A DNA stretch of 43,339 nt from DAIDJM01 sp964250215 (GTDB lineage: Bacteria > Pseudomonadota > Alphaproteobacteria > Acetobacterales > Acetobacteraceae). Made by a program: the position numbers and the translations under genes. Location: NCBI GenBank assembly GCA_964250215.1, contig CAXUEX010000007.1, positions 1 to 43,339 on the forward strand, written 5' to 3'. The notes beneath the pieces are model-generated. The model did no database searches, was not told the DNA's origin, and saw only the letters and a list, made by a program, of their open reading frames with translations. This document shows positions 17,089-25,987 of this stretch, piece after piece (within the stretch, counting starts at the first letter, position 1; the number at the start of each line of letters is the position of its first letter).

Positions 17089-18705
17089 TCAGCCGCCCGC
17101 GCGGCCGGCTTCCTCGGCCACCAATTCCTTCTTGGAAAGCTTGCCGATCATCGTTTTCGGCAGCCCGTCGCGGATCTCCACGTCCCGCGGCAGCTCGATT
17201 TTCGACACGTAGTCCTTCATGAAATCCCGCAGCGCCGCCGGTGTCGCCGTGTGCCCGGCCTTCAGCGTCACGAACGCCTTCGGCGCCTGGCCGCGATGCC
17301 GGTCCGGCACGCCGATCACCACCACGTCCCGCACGGCCGGATGCTGGTACAGCGCCTCCTCCAGCACCCGCGGATAGATATTGTAGCCGCCGGCTATAAT
17401 CACATCCTTGATGCGATCTACCAGAAACAAATATCCGTCCTCGTCCAGATAGCCGATATCGCCCGTGCGCAGCGCCCCGTCCAGCATCACGGCTGCGGTC
17501 TCGGCCGGCCGGTTCCAATAGCCGCGCATCACCTGCGGCCCGCGGATGCAAATCTCGCCCCGCTCGCCCGCCGGCAGCACGCCATGCGGCGTCTCGGGAT
17601 CGCGGATTTCCACCACCGTGCCCGGCAGCGGAATGCCCACCGACCCATCCTTGTAGGGCCGCCCAGGCGGCGTAAAGCTCACCACCGGCGAGGTTTCGCT
17701 CAAGCCATACCCTTCCATCAGCTCGCAATGCGTCAATGCCATGAAGCGCTGGCGCGTCTCCACCGGCAACGGCGCGCCGCCCGATACGCATAGCCGTATC
17801 GAGGAAATGTCGAGGCTCTCGCGCGCAGCCGCCTCCACCATCGCCGAATATATCGTTGGCACCGCCGGAAAAACCGTCGGCCGCGCCCGCGCGATCGTGC
17901 GCAGCAGGTCGGGAAGATTGTACCGCGGCAACAGCACCATTTCGGCCGCCACCCGCACCGCCAGGTTCATCACCGCTGTCATCGCGAACACGTGAAACAG
18001 CGGCAGCACGCCCAGCACGCGCTCCCGCCCAGGCGCCAGCTCGCCCATGCCGGCCAGAACCTGCTCGCAATTGCTTACGATGTTCGCGTGCGTCAGCTCG
18101 GCAGCCTTCGGCGTGCCGGTAGTGCCGCCGGTATATTGCAGAACCGCCAGCGATCCTGCCTCCACCTCCGGCCATGCTGTCCTCGGCCGCGCCCCGCTCT
18201 GCCGCATCAGCGCATCGTAACGCACCACCGAACCACGCCGCGGTACCCCGGCCAGATCCCGCCGCCGGAACGCGCGGAACAGCCAGCCCTGCACTCCCGG
18301 CAACGCCTTGGCCATCGGGCAAACCACCAGCCGCAATTCGCGGGTCGCCGCCACGCGCAGCAGCTTCGGCAACGTGATCGCAAGATCGATCGTCACCATG
18401 ATTGCGATGCCGGAATCGTCGATCAGATGCGCCAGCTCCCGCTCCACGTACAGCGGATTGCTGTTCACCACCACGCCGCCCAGGCGCAACACGGCAAAAT
18501 AGAAAATCACCGCATAAGGCGAATTCGGCAGGCACAGCCCCACCCGATCGCCGGCACCCACACCGTTCGCCGCCAGCCCCGAAGCCGCCCGATCCACCAG
18601 CCCATCCAGCGCCGCATAACTCCAGCGCCGCCCGAGAAAATCGATGGCCGGCAATTTACCAAACTCGGCGGCGGCGTCCCTCAGCAGCCGGTCGATCCCC
18701 GACAT
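17089..18705 (-). CDS. Long-chain fatty-acid-CoA ligase (AMP-forming)
   Basis: A 538-aa ANL-superfamily enzyme that activates a fatty acid through an acyl-adenylate. Motifs in order: P-loop YTGGTTGTPKAAELTH at about 190-205, PLFHVFAMT, GYGLSETSP (A5), RTGDIGYLDEDGYLFLVDRI (A7/A8), and the C-terminal Lys in KTMIGKLSKKEL (A10). Length is normal for FadD-like enzymes. Substrate chain length is not readable. The ATG at 18705 is 3 nt past the stop of the upstream lipoprotein gene, with GAAGG inside that gene as ribosome site. First enzymatic step of the beta-oxidation locus downstream. Confidence 0.9.
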   Translation of the reverse strand: MSGIDRLLRDAAAEFGKLPAIDFLGRRWSYAALDGLVDRAASGLAANGVGAGDRVGLCLPNSPYAVIFYFAVLRLGGVVVNSNPLYVERELAHLIDDSGIAIMVTIDLAITLPKLLRVAATRELRLVVCPMAKALPGVQGWLFRAFRRRDLAGVPRRGSVVRYDALMRQSGARPRTAWPEVEAGSLAVLQYTGGTTGTPKAAELTHANIVSNCEQVLAGMGELAPGRERVLGVLPLFHVFAMTAVMNLAVRVAAEMVLLPRYNLPDLLRTIARARPTVFPAVPTIYSAMVEAAARESLDISSIRLCVSGGAPLPVETRQRFMALTHCELMEGYGLSETSPVVSFTPPGRPYKDGSVGIPLPGTVVEIRDPETPHGVLPAGERGEICIRGPQVMRGYWNRPAETAAVMLDGALRTGDIGYLDEDGYLFLVDRIKDVIIAGGYNIYPRVLEEALYQHPAVRDVVVIGVPDRHRGQAPKAFVTLKAGHTATPAALRDFMKDYVSKIELPRDVEIRDGLPKTMIGKLSKKELVAEEAGRAGG

Positions 18706-18708
18706 GCC

Positions 18709-19239
<531 letters not shown>

Positions 19240-19351
19240 AGACCGCGGCGGCACACCGGGCATAGGGGGCCAGCCCGGGATTCGCAAAACCTGTTGCCAC
19301 AAACACGAGGGAGCCTGTTATGCAGCGCTCGCCACGCCCACCGGAGTTCCC

Positions 19352-19900
19352 ATGATGCGCCTGCTTCCCGTCCTTCTCGCCGCCAGCCTGATCGCCGCCC
19401 CCGCGCTCGCCCGCAAGCACACCACCCACGCCGTCTCCGAGGTCGGCGATAGCTGCACCGCGCCGGATGACCGCACGGCCTTCGATGTCGAAGGCTTGAA
19501 AAGCGAACTCATGGTCACCGCGCTCGCGTGCAAGCAGCAGGACAAATACAACGCCTTCATGCGCACCTACCAGCCGGCGGTCGCGTCGGAGGAAGCCGAT
19601 CTGCACGCCTATTTCAAACGCGCCTACGGCCGCGCAAGCACCAAGGCGTATGACGATTACATCAGCAATCTCGCCAATGTGCAGGAGCAGGACGGACTGA
19701 AAGCCGGCACCGCCTTCTGCGACAATCTGCCGAACATGTTCGACGAGGTGATGAGCCTGCACTCCGCCGCCGAATTGCCGGATTACGCGAAAAGCCAGCC
19801 CCTCGTTCAGCCGGTCGATTTCGTGCAGTGCAGCGCCACCTCGGTGAAGGCAACCACGCCGACACGGCACCATAGCAGCCGCCGCACCAAGCATACCTGA
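19352..19900 (+). CDS. Secreted protein of unknown function
   Basis: 182 aa, no family recognised. Signal peptide MMRLLPVLLAASLIAAPALA at 1-20, cleaved before RKHTTH. The mature part is mostly helical, with four Cys (GDSCTAPDD, VTALACKQQD, GTAFCDNLPN, FVQCSATS) that could form two disulfides in the periplasm, and a basic His/Thr/Arg tail. CGGAG lies 7 nt before the ATG pair at 19352/19355. It is divergent from the proline-rich lipoprotein with about 110 bp between them, and upstream of gltA. It may be a lineage-specific periplasmic protein. Confidence 0.75.
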   Translation: MMRLLPVLLAASLIAAPALARKHTTHAVSEVGDSCTAPDDRTAFDVEGLKSELMVTALACKQQDKYNAFMRTYQPAVASEEADLHAYFKRAYGRASTKAYDDYISNLANVQEQDGLKAGTAFCDNLPNMFDEVMSLHSAAELPDYAKSQPLVQPVDFVQCSATSVKATTPTRHHSSRRTKHT

Positions 19901-20018
19901 TCCGCGTTCCGGCCCGCGCTGCGGGCGGGGGCTTGCAAATGCTGCGGGTGCGAAGGTTGCACGGCCGGGAGTTCCCCCCCTAGTGTCTGCCCGCCGGGCA
20001 ACGCAGGACCGAACGCTC

Positions 20019-21326
20019 ATGACCACCCATCCGGATTCCATCACCGTCACGCTGAACGGCGCCGGCAAGAGCAGCACCTTGCCGCTGGTCCCCGGCACCA
20101 TCGGGCCGCAAGTGGCGGACATCCGCAAGCTTTACGGCGATCTCGGCATCTTCACCTACGATCCCGGCTATGGCGGCACCGCCGCCTGCGACAGCAAGAT
20201 CACCTACATCGATGGCGACGAGGGCGTGCTGCTGCACCGCGGCTACCCCATCGAGCAGTTGGCGGAACATTCCACGTTCCTGGAAGTGGCCTACCTGCTG
20301 CTGAACGGCGAACTGCCCACGCCGGACCAGATGCGCGATTTCGACCGCGGCGTGCTGCTGCACACCATGGTGCATGAGCAGCTCCGCCAATTCTACAACG
20401 GCTTCCGCCGCGATGCGCATCCCATGGCCGTGATCTGCGGCGTGGTCGGCGCGCTTTCGGCCTTCTACCACGACAGCCTCGACATCAATAACCCCGATCA
20501 CCGCCGCATCAGCGCCTTCCGCCTGATCGCGAAAGTGCCCACCATCGCTGCCTGGGCTTACAAATATTCGCTCGGCCAGCCTTTCATGTATCCGCGCAAC
20601 GATCTCGGTTACGCCGAGAACTTCCTCTACATGATGAACGCCGTGCCGGCCGAGCCGTACCATGTGAACCCGGTGCTCGCCCGCGCCATGGACCGCATCC
20701 TGATCCTGCACGCCGACCACGAACAGAATGCCTCCACCAGCACGGTGCGGCTCGCCGGTTCCACCGGCGCCAACCCGTTCGCCTGTGTCGCCGCCGGCAT
20801 CGCCAGCCTGTGGGGCCCCGCGCATGGCGGCGCCAACGAAGCCGTGCTGAAAATGCTTGCCGAAATCGGCACGAAGGCAGCGATCCCCGATTTCATCGAC
20901 AAGGTGAAGGACAAGAACAGCCACATCCGCCTGATGGGCTTCGGCCACCGCGTGTACAAAAACTACGATCCGCGCGCCAAGATCATGCAGCGCACCTGCC
21001 ACGAAGTGCTCACCGAACTCGGCATCAAGGACGATCCGCTGCTTGACCTGGCCCTGGAACTGGAACGCATCGCGCTGCACGATGAATACTTCGTCAGCAA
21101 AAAGCTTTATCCGAACGTGGATTTCTATTCCGGCATCATTCTGCAAGCCATGGGCATCCCCACCAGCATGTTCACCGTGCTGTTCGCGGTGGCCCGCACC
21201 GTGGGCTGGGTCAGCCAGTGGATGGAAATGATCGAAGACCCCAGCCAGCGCATCGGCCGCCCGCGCCAGGTCTACACGGGCCACACGCGGCGCGATTATC
21301 CGGTGCGCCAGGCCAGCGCGGCATAA
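20019..21326 (+). CDS. gltA: Citrate synthase
   Basis: A 435-aa type II (hexameric, Gram-negative) citrate synthase, entry of acetyl-CoA into the TCA cycle. With the ATG at 20019 the catalytic residues are His269 in GPAHGGANEAV, His310 in GFGHRVYKNYDPRA and Asp368 in PNVDFYSGI, within 5-6 positions of E. coli His264/His305/Asp362. AGGA at 20004-20007 precedes the ATG by about 11 nt; an in-frame start at 19983 is unsupported. The E. coli-type NADH-binding N-terminal domain is at least partly present, so allosteric NADH control is possible. Single gene, no operon partner evident. Confidence 0.96.
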   Translation: MTTHPDSITVTLNGAGKSSTLPLVPGTIGPQVADIRKLYGDLGIFTYDPGYGGTAACDSKITYIDGDEGVLLHRGYPIEQLAEHSTFLEVAYLLLNGELPTPDQMRDFDRGVLLHTMVHEQLRQFYNGFRRDAHPMAVICGVVGALSAFYHDSLDINNPDHRRISAFRLIAKVPTIAAWAYKYSLGQPFMYPRNDLGYAENFLYMMNAVPAEPYHVNPVLARAMDRILILHADHEQNASTSTVRLAGSTGANPFACVAAGIASLWGPAHGGANEAVLKMLAEIGTKAAIPDFIDKVKDKNSHIRLMGFGHRVYKNYDPRAKIMQRTCHEVLTELGIKDDPLLDLALELERIALHDEYFVSKKLYPNVDFYSGIILQAMGIPTSMFTVLFAVARTVGWVSQWMEMIEDPSQRIGRPRQVYTGHTRRDYPVRQASAA

Positions 21327-21368
21327 AAATCCGGCAAACCGCGGGGCCGAACGCCGCGTTGCGAAATC

Positions 21369-21866
21369 ATGCCGCTCCGCCTCGAAGCCTCCTGCCGCTG
21401 TGGCGCCGTCCGTTTCACCTGCCATAGCCACACGCCGGTGCCCTACCAGCGTTGCTACTGCTCGATCTGCCGCAAGGTGGATGGCGGCGGCGGCTACGCC
21501 ATCAACCTCGGCGCCCAAACCGCCACGCTGAAAACGGCAGGCCGCAAATCCGACATCGGCGTGTTCCGAGCGGAAATCCGCAACGACGACGGCAGTTGCG
21601 AGCTATCCAGCGGTGAACGCCATTACTGCCGCCGCTGCGGCACCATGCTGTGGCTGTTCTCGCCCGAATGGCCGGAACTGATCCACCCTTTCGCCTCCGC
21701 AATCGACAGCGAGTTGCCCGAACCGCCATCCAGCGTGCACCTGATGCTGCGCTTCAAGGCCAACTGGGTGCAGCCGCACATCCGGCCAGGCGATGCGCAA
21801 TTCGATCTTTATCCTGCAGAATCGCTAGAAGATTGGCACAAGCGGCACGGTCTCTGGGTTGCGTGA
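21369..21866 (+). CDS. GFA/CENP-V-type zinc protein
   Basis: 165 aa of the GFA fold (glutathione-dependent formaldehyde-activating enzyme family). All seven zinc cysteines are present: Cys9/Cys11 (CRCG), Cys29/Cys31/Cys34 (CYCSICRK) and Cys87/Cys90 (YCRRCG). Most members are not proven to act on formaldehyde-glutathione adducts, so the reaction is uncertain. Cytosolic, no signal peptide. Starts 42 nt after gltA on the same strand; read-through is possible because no strong terminator separates them. Confidence 0.85.
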   Translation: MPLRLEASCRCGAVRFTCHSHTPVPYQRCYCSICRKVDGGGGYAINLGAQTATLKTAGRKSDIGVFRAEIRNDDGSCELSSGERHYCRRCGTMLWLFSPEWPELIHPFASAIDSELPEPPSSVHLMLRFKANWVQPHIRPGDAQFDLYPAESLEDWHKRHGLWVA

Positions 21867-21885
21867 CGCAAACGCCGAAATCGCC

Positions 21886-22110
21886 TTAGCAATCGCACCC
21901 GCGCGTCGGTGACGAATCGCCGCGCACCACATGGTGGTCGATCCACTCCGCCACCAGAAGCCGCGCTTCGCTCATCGAAGCCTCGGGGTGATGGATGCGG
22001 TACAGCGTCGTGCAGCTCTGGAACGCCGCCATGTCGTCGGTGCCACCCCGGCGCAATTCGCGATATGCCGTCACCACCGCCCGCTCGCATCGCCGCCCGA
22101 TTTCCGCCAC
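21886..22110 (-). CDS. Small protein of unknown function behind a Fur-like site
   Basis: 74 aa, function unknown. The sequence is amphipathic and helical: CERAVVTAYRELRRGG, then FQSCTTLYRIHHPEASMSEA and RLLVAEWIDHHVVRG, ending in CDC. Four Cys and three His hint at metal binding but no known motif is matched. Starts with GTG at 22110, with GGAGG only 4 nt upstream; a slightly later start is possible. A perfect 7-3-7 palindrome (Fur-box type) lies 11 nt upstream of the start codon, so expression is probably iron-controlled. Convergent with the GFA-like gene and divergent from pyrE. From memory, similar short ORFs occur in related genomes. Confidence 0.6.
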   Translation of the reverse strand: MAEIGRRCERAVVTAYRELRRGGTDDMAAFQSCTTLYRIHHPEASMSEARLLVAEWIDHHVVRGDSSPTRGCDC

Positions 22111-22121
22111 ACCGCCTCCAG

Positions 22122-22138
22122 TTGAGAATCGTTCTCAA
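22122..22138. promoter_or_regulatory. Fur-box-like palindrome
   Basis: TTGAGAA-TCG-TTCTCAA is a perfect 7-bp inverted repeat around a 3-bp centre. It contains the TGAGAA/TTCTCA half-sites typical of Fur operators. It is A/T-rich in a very G/C-rich context and stands immediately upstream of the 74-aa gene (minus strand), where a bound repressor would block transcription. It is 115 bp from the pyrE start, so pyrE is a less likely target. Confidence 0.7.
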
Positions 22139-22252
22139 TAAACTTCACTCTACCGGTCGCAGCGCCGTGCCGCAACACGCCGCCGCCTTGCCCCAAGCCC
22201 GCCCGCGTAGCAGAACGGCCGCCGGCACAGCCGGGTTGCGGGGGAGGCACGG

Positions 22253-22954
22253 GTGAACGGTGCAAGCGAATTGGACCGCGAGGCGGCGCTCACCACCGCC
22301 CGCATCCTGCTGGAAATCGGCGCGCTGAATTTCCGGCCGCAGGAGCCCTTCACGCTAACCTCCGGCTGGAAATCCCCGGTCTATATCGATTGCCGCAAAA
22401 TCATCTTCTTCCCCCGCGCGCGGCAAAAAATCTGCGATCTCGGCGTGGAGAAAATCTTCCGCCACATCGGCTATGAACAGATTCAGGCCATCGCCGGGGG
22501 CGAAACCGCCGGCATCCCCTTCGCCGCATGGATCGCCGATCGTCTCGCCACGCCCATGGCCTATGTCCGCAAACAGCCCAAAGGTTTCGGCCGCAACGCG
22601 CTCATCGAAGGCGACGTGCCCGCCGGCCTGCGCACGCTGCTCGTGGAAGATCTCACCACCGACGGCCGCTCGAAAATCCGCTTTGCCCAGGCGCTGCGCG
22701 ATGCCGGCGCCATCGTGCACCACGCGTTCGTCGTATTCTATTACGGCGTCTTCCCCGGCAGCCTGGAAACGCTCGGCCGCATGGAAATCACGCTGCACCA
22801 TCTCTGCACCTGGTGGGACGTGCTGGAAGCCGCCAAGGACCGCCCCGGCTTCCCGCAGCACGACCTGGCCGAAGTGCGCCGCTTCCTGGAAAACCCCGTC
22901 GCCTGGTCCGCCGCCCATGGCGCCACCATCGCCCCGGCCGCAACCCAGCCATAG
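22253..22954 (+). CDS. pyrE: Orotate phosphoribosyltransferase
   Basis: 233 aa; joins orotate to PRPP in pyrimidine synthesis. The PRPP-binding motif VEDLTTDG is at 131-138, TLTSGWKSPVYIDCRKI at 34-50 forms the orotate/PRPP site, and RKQPKGFGRNALIEG at 106-120 is the flexible catalytic loop region. It starts with GTG at 22253 behind GGGGAGG at 22241-22247. The longer C-terminus (about 30 residues beyond the core) is usual in alphaproteobacterial PyrE. Followed 58 nt later by a MAPEG gene on the same strand with no functional link evident. Confidence 0.94.
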   Translation: MNGASELDREAALTTARILLEIGALNFRPQEPFTLTSGWKSPVYIDCRKIIFFPRARQKICDLGVEKIFRHIGYEQIQAIAGGETAGIPFAAWIADRLATPMAYVRKQPKGFGRNALIEGDVPAGLRTLLVEDLTTDGRSKIRFAQALRDAGAIVHHAFVVFYYGVFPGSLETLGRMEITLHHLCTWWDVLEAAKDRPGFPQHDLAEVRRFLENPVAWSAAHGATIAPAATQP

Positions 22955-23012
22955 TGCGGCCAAGAGGCGGGAAGGGCTTGCAATAAACCAACCGCAACCG
23001 GAAACAAACGCC

Positions 23013-23432
23013 ATGACACCGCTGCCCATCACCAGCATTACCGCCGGCGTCCTGGCGTTGATCTATCTGGCACTCACCGCCCGCGTCATCCAGCAACGCG
23101 GCAAAACCGGCACCTCGCTCGGCGACGGCAGCACCGGCCTGATCGCGCCGGGCGAGGAACACACCGCGCCGCTGCTGGTCGCCTGCCGCAGCCACGCCAA
23201 TTTCGCCGAATACGTGCCGATCGCGCTGATCCTGATCGGCCTGAACGAAATCGCCGGAGGGTCGCGGTGGTTTGTGGCGGCACTTGCGGCCGCACTTGTG
23301 CTGGGCCGCGTGCTGCACCCGATGGGCATGGCTCGGAAAGTTCCGAATCCGTTCCGGGCCGGGGGCACCATGCTCACGCTGGCCGTGCTCGGCGTGGCCG
23401 GAATAGCGCTGCTGGTGCGAACGCTGCTGTAA
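23013..23432 (+). CDS. MAPEG-family membrane protein
   Basis: A 139-aa integral membrane protein with four hydrophobic segments (about 5-22, 66-82, 88-102 and 118-137). The MAPEG signature region is CRSHANFAEYVPIALILIGL (about 60-79), preceded by a polar loop (LGDGSTGLIAPGEEH). MAPEG proteins of eukaryotes use glutathione; bacterial ones such as YecN have unproven roles, possibly glutathione-dependent detoxification. ATG at 23013, with a GGAAA site 10 nt before. Downstream of pyrE. Confidence 0.85.
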   Translation: MTPLPITSITAGVLALIYLALTARVIQQRGKTGTSLGDGSTGLIAPGEEHTAPLLVACRSHANFAEYVPIALILIGLNEIAGGSRWFVAALAAALVLGRVLHPMGMARKVPNPFRAGGTMLTLAVLGVAGIALLVRTLL

Positions 23433-23491
23433 TACTGGGTCTGTCCGATCGCGACTCGCACCGCCCTCACGACCCCGCCAAGCCGCTCGAA

Positions 23492-23548
23492 ATCCTCCCC
23501 CGCGACAAAAGCGGGGGAAGTTGTCGGCAAAGCCGACGGAGGGGGCAA
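23492..23548. repeat. Dispersed double-hairpin repeat, copy 1
   Basis: Two stacked hairpins: CCCCCGC...GCGGGGG, then GTCGGC-aaa-GCCGAC, ending cggagggggcaa. It matches copy 2 at 27030-27082 with length change in the first loop and a compensatory T-A to G-C change in the second stem. Located between the convergent MAPEG and polyprenyl synthase genes. From memory this pattern (CTCCCCC...GGCGAAGCC...GGAGGGGG) is common in alphaproteobacteria. Confidence 0.75.
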
Positions 23549-23605
23549 GACCCTCAGGTTTCCGGCAAGCAGCCGACAGCTCGCGATCCCGGAACTTCGG
23601 CGTAA

Positions 23606-24631
23606 TTACTCGCCCCGCCGCACCGTATAATCCGCCACATCCGCCAGCCGCCGCCGCACCAGCCCGTCCGGAAACACCCCCAGCGCCGCCTTCGCCCGCG
23701 TGGCAAACCCCTCCGCCCGGCGCAGCGTCGCCCCGATCGCGCCGGTCTTGGCCATCAGCACCAGCGCCCGATCCAGGTCCGCCTCGTCCTGCGCGCTCTC
23801 CTCGATGGTCCGGCGCCAGAACGCACGATCCTCCGCGGTGCCCGCATGATACGCAGCCAGAACAGGCAGCGTGATCTTGCCCTCGCGAAAATCGTCGCCC
23901 ACGTTCTTGCCCAGCGCCGCCTCGTCCGCCGCGTAATCCAGCGCGTCGTCCACCAGTTGAAATGCCATGCCGATCGCCGTGCCGAACTCCGCCAGCGCGC
24001 GCTCCTCCGCCGCCGGCCGGTTCGCCACCACCGCTCCCACCTGGCACGCCGCCGCGAACAGCGCCGCCGTCTTGCCCTGGATCACTTCCAGATAACGGTC
24101 CTCGTCGGTAGATAGGTCGTTTTGTGTAACAAGTTGCAGCACCTCGCCCTCGGCAATCGTCGCCGCCGCGTCGGAAAGAATCCGCAGCACGTGCAGGCTC
24201 CCATCCGCCGTCATCAACTGAAAGGCGCGGCTGAACAGAAAATCGCCCACCAGCACCGATGCCTGGTTGCCGAACACCGCGTTCGCGCTCGCCAGCCCGC
24301 GCCGCTTCTGGCTCTCATCCACCACGTCGTCGTGCAGCAGCGTCGCCGTGTGGATGAATTCCACGCAGGCCGCCAGGTTCACATGCCGCACACCCCCCGC
24401 GTAGCCGCACAGCCGCGCACTCGCCAGCGTCAGGATCGGCCGCAGCCGCTTGCCCCCCGCCGCCACTAGATGCGCCGCCAGCCGCGGGATCAGCGCCACC
24501 TCACTCTGCATCTGTTCCACGATCACCCGGTTGCACGCCGCAAAATCCGCCTCCACCAGCGCTGCGAGTGCGGAAAGCGCGTTGTCGTGCGTCGGCGGCG
24601 CCGCTGCGGACAGTTTGGCGGCAAGACCCAT
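23606..24631 (-). CDS. ispB: Trans-polyprenyl diphosphate synthase (octaprenyl/decaprenyl type)
   Basis: A 341-aa all-trans polyprenyl synthase that builds the long isoprenoid tail of ubiquinone from FPP and IPP. The first Asp-rich motif is LLHDDVVDES, with Asp101/Asp102/Asp105; the second is LVDDALDY, with Asp228/Asp229; GKRLRPILTL at about 60-69 and GKNVGDDFREGKITLP are also diagnostic. Residues just before the first motif (EFIHTATLLHDD) are small, as in long-chain synthases. The exact chain length (8 to 10 units) cannot be fixed from sequence, so the symbol is by similarity. Divergent from the DUF2007 gene. Confidence 0.9.
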   Translation of the reverse strand: MGLAAKLSAAAPPTHDNALSALAALVEADFAACNRVIVEQMQSEVALIPRLAAHLVAAGGKRLRPILTLASARLCGYAGGVRHVNLAACVEFIHTATLLHDDVVDESQKRRGLASANAVFGNQASVLVGDFLFSRAFQLMTADGSLHVLRILSDAAATIAEGEVLQLVTQNDLSTDEDRYLEVIQGKTAALFAAACQVGAVVANRPAAEERALAEFGTAIGMAFQLVDDALDYAADEAALGKNVGDDFREGKITLPVLAAYHAGTAEDRAFWRRTIEESAQDEADLDRALVLMAKTGAIGATLRRAEGFATRAKAALGVFPDGLVRRRLADVADYTVRRGE

Positions 24632-24715
24632 GGGGCTCCGGAGGTTTCAGGCTTGCCGCGAGCATATCGGCGGGGTTTTCCTGCCGGTCAAGGCAAACGC
24701 CGGAGGGGTCGGGAT

Positions 24716-24922
24716 ATGGAAGTGCTGCTGCTGAGCAACGATCCGGTGCGGCTTTCCTTCCTGCAATCGCTACTGCGCGATGGCGGCGTCGAGGCCGTGC
24801 TGCTCGATGCGCATATCAGCGCCATGGAGGGCGGCATCGGCGCGTTCCCCAGAAGGCTCGCGGTCGCCGCCGGCGATCTCTGCCAGGCCCGCCGCATCCT
24901 CACCGAAGCCGGCGAGGCATGA
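24716..24922 (+). CDS. DUF2007-type small protein
   Basis: 68 aa, matching the DUF2007 pattern ('putative signal transducing protein'): MEVLLLSNDPVRLSFLQSLL at the start, a middle acidic-hydrophobic AVLLDAH, and GDLCQARRILTEAGEA at the end. These are small PII-like-fold proteins of unknown role. Strong CGGAGGGG lies 7 nt before the ATG at 24716. Its stop overlaps the next ATG (ATGA at 24919-24922), so it is translationally coupled to the methyltransferase gene, a pairing seen in related genomes. Confidence 0.8.
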   Translation: MEVLLLSNDPVRLSFLQSLLRDGGVEAVLLDAHISAMEGGIGAFPRRLAVAAGDLCQARRILTEAGEA

Positions 24923-25731
24923 CCCAGGCCACCCTGCTCGGCGGCCGTCTCCGGTATGCTCAGCCTCACGCCGGCTTCCGCACCGGCATCGAACCGGTGT
25001 TGCTGGCCGCCACGGTGGCCGCCCGCCCCGGCCAGCGCGTGCTGGAAGCCGGCACCGGCGCCGGCGCCGCCCTGCTCTGCCTGGCGGCCCGCGTCCCCGG
25101 CATCGCTGCCACCGGCATCGAGCGCGATCCCGCCCTGGCCGAATTTGCGCGGGCCAATTTCGCGGCCAACGCCAGGGCCGGATGCACGGTGGAGATCGCG
25201 GATATCGCCGCTTGGCGCCCCGCCGCCCCGTTCCACCACGCCATGGCGAACCCGCCCTGGCACGCCGCCAACTCAACCCGCTCGAACAACCCGGCCCGCG
25301 ATACCGCCAAGGCCGCGCAACCCGGCTTGCTGCAAGTCTGGATACAGGCACTCGCCGCCACCTTGCGCCGGCGTGGCACGCTCACGCTGATCCTGCCCTG
25401 CACGCAGCTCGGCCAAGCTTGCGCCGCGCTCCGCCAAGCCGATTGCGCCGAAATCGCCCTGCTGCCCCTCTGGCCACGGCAAGGCGTGCCGGCCAAGCTC
25501 ATGGTCCTGCAAGCCGTGCGGCAGGGCAGGGGCCCCGATCGCGTGCTGCCCGGGCTGGTGCTGCACCGGCCGGATGGCGGCTACACGCCGGCGGCCGAAG
25601 CCATCCTGCGCGGCGGCGCGGCGCTGCCTATCCCTCGCGGTGCCGCAAATGCCAAAGCCGCTCATAGGCCGCGACCAGGCTCTCCAGCGAGCGGCGGCGA
25701 TTCTGCTCCGGCGGCACCCCCCGGCGCGTGA
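24919..25731 (+). CDS. TrmN6-like adenine-N6 methyltransferase
   Basis: A 270-aa class I SAM methyltransferase resembling tRNA1(Val) A37-N6 methyltransferase (YfiC/TrmN6). SAM motif I is LEAGTGAGAALLCLA at 42-56, acidic IERD follows at 67-70, and the catalytic NPPW is at 111-114, as in adenine-N6 enzymes. Target assignment to tRNA is by family only. The last 30-35 residues (PRPGSPASGGDSAPAAPPGA) look unconserved and lie over the 3' end of the convergent 91-aa gene, with a 104-bp overlap; this could be drift of an old stop codon. Confidence 0.8.
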   Translation: MTQATLLGGRLRYAQPHAGFRTGIEPVLLAATVAARPGQRVLEAGTGAGAALLCLAARVPGIAATGIERDPALAEFARANFAANARAGCTVEIADIAAWRPAAPFHHAMANPPWHAANSTRSNNPARDTAKAAQPGLLQVWIQALAATLRRRGTLTLILPCTQLGQACAALRQADCAEIALLPLWPRQGVPAKLMVLQAVRQGRGPDRVLPGLVLHRPDGGYTPAAEAILRGGAALPIPRGAANAKAAHRPRPGSPASGGDSAPAAPPGA

Positions 25732-25903
25732 TCATGCCTTCCAGCGTCCTGAGCAATTGCTCCGCCACCTGCAGATCGCCCGCATCGCAGGCGTGATGAA
25801 AGGCCACGAGAATCTTGTCGGAAAGCCGGCGCCCGCGCGACGCCGCTCCCGCCACGTCCCGAAACTCCATCAGTCCCGTATCGCTCAGTTCGCGCATCCG
25901 CAC
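25628..25903 (-). CDS. Conserved-looking small protein of unknown function
   Basis: 91 aa: MRMRELSDTGLMEFRDVAG, then RLSDKILVAFHHACDAGDLQ and VAEQLLRTLEGMITRRG, then NRRRSLESLVAAYERLWHLR. All-helical, with a tetratricopeptide-like feel in AFHHACDAGDLQVAEQLL (a helix-turn-helix repeat), but only one such unit. I recall similar short proteins in Acetobacteraceae but no function. Convergent with the methyltransferase gene and overlapping it by 104 bp; codon pattern supports this frame at least as well as the methyltransferase tail. Upstream of it lies the nrdB 3' end. Confidence 0.6.
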   Translation of the reverse strand: MRMRELSDTGLMEFRDVAGAASRGRRLSDKILVAFHHACDAGDLQVAEQLLRTLEGMITRRGVPPEQNRRRSLESLVAAYERLWHLRHREG

Positions 25904-25987
25904 CCCGCGGGCCGCTCCGCCCCATGCGTCGAGGCTACATGCGCAAGCGGCGTTCCGCCAAGGAAAAAACCCCGGCAGAACATCGCA

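Noticed and set aside
21327..21368. Possible terminator after gltA (CGCGG...CCGCG)
   Set aside because: Short stem with a 9-nt loop and no T-run in a G/C-rich context; not enough to call.
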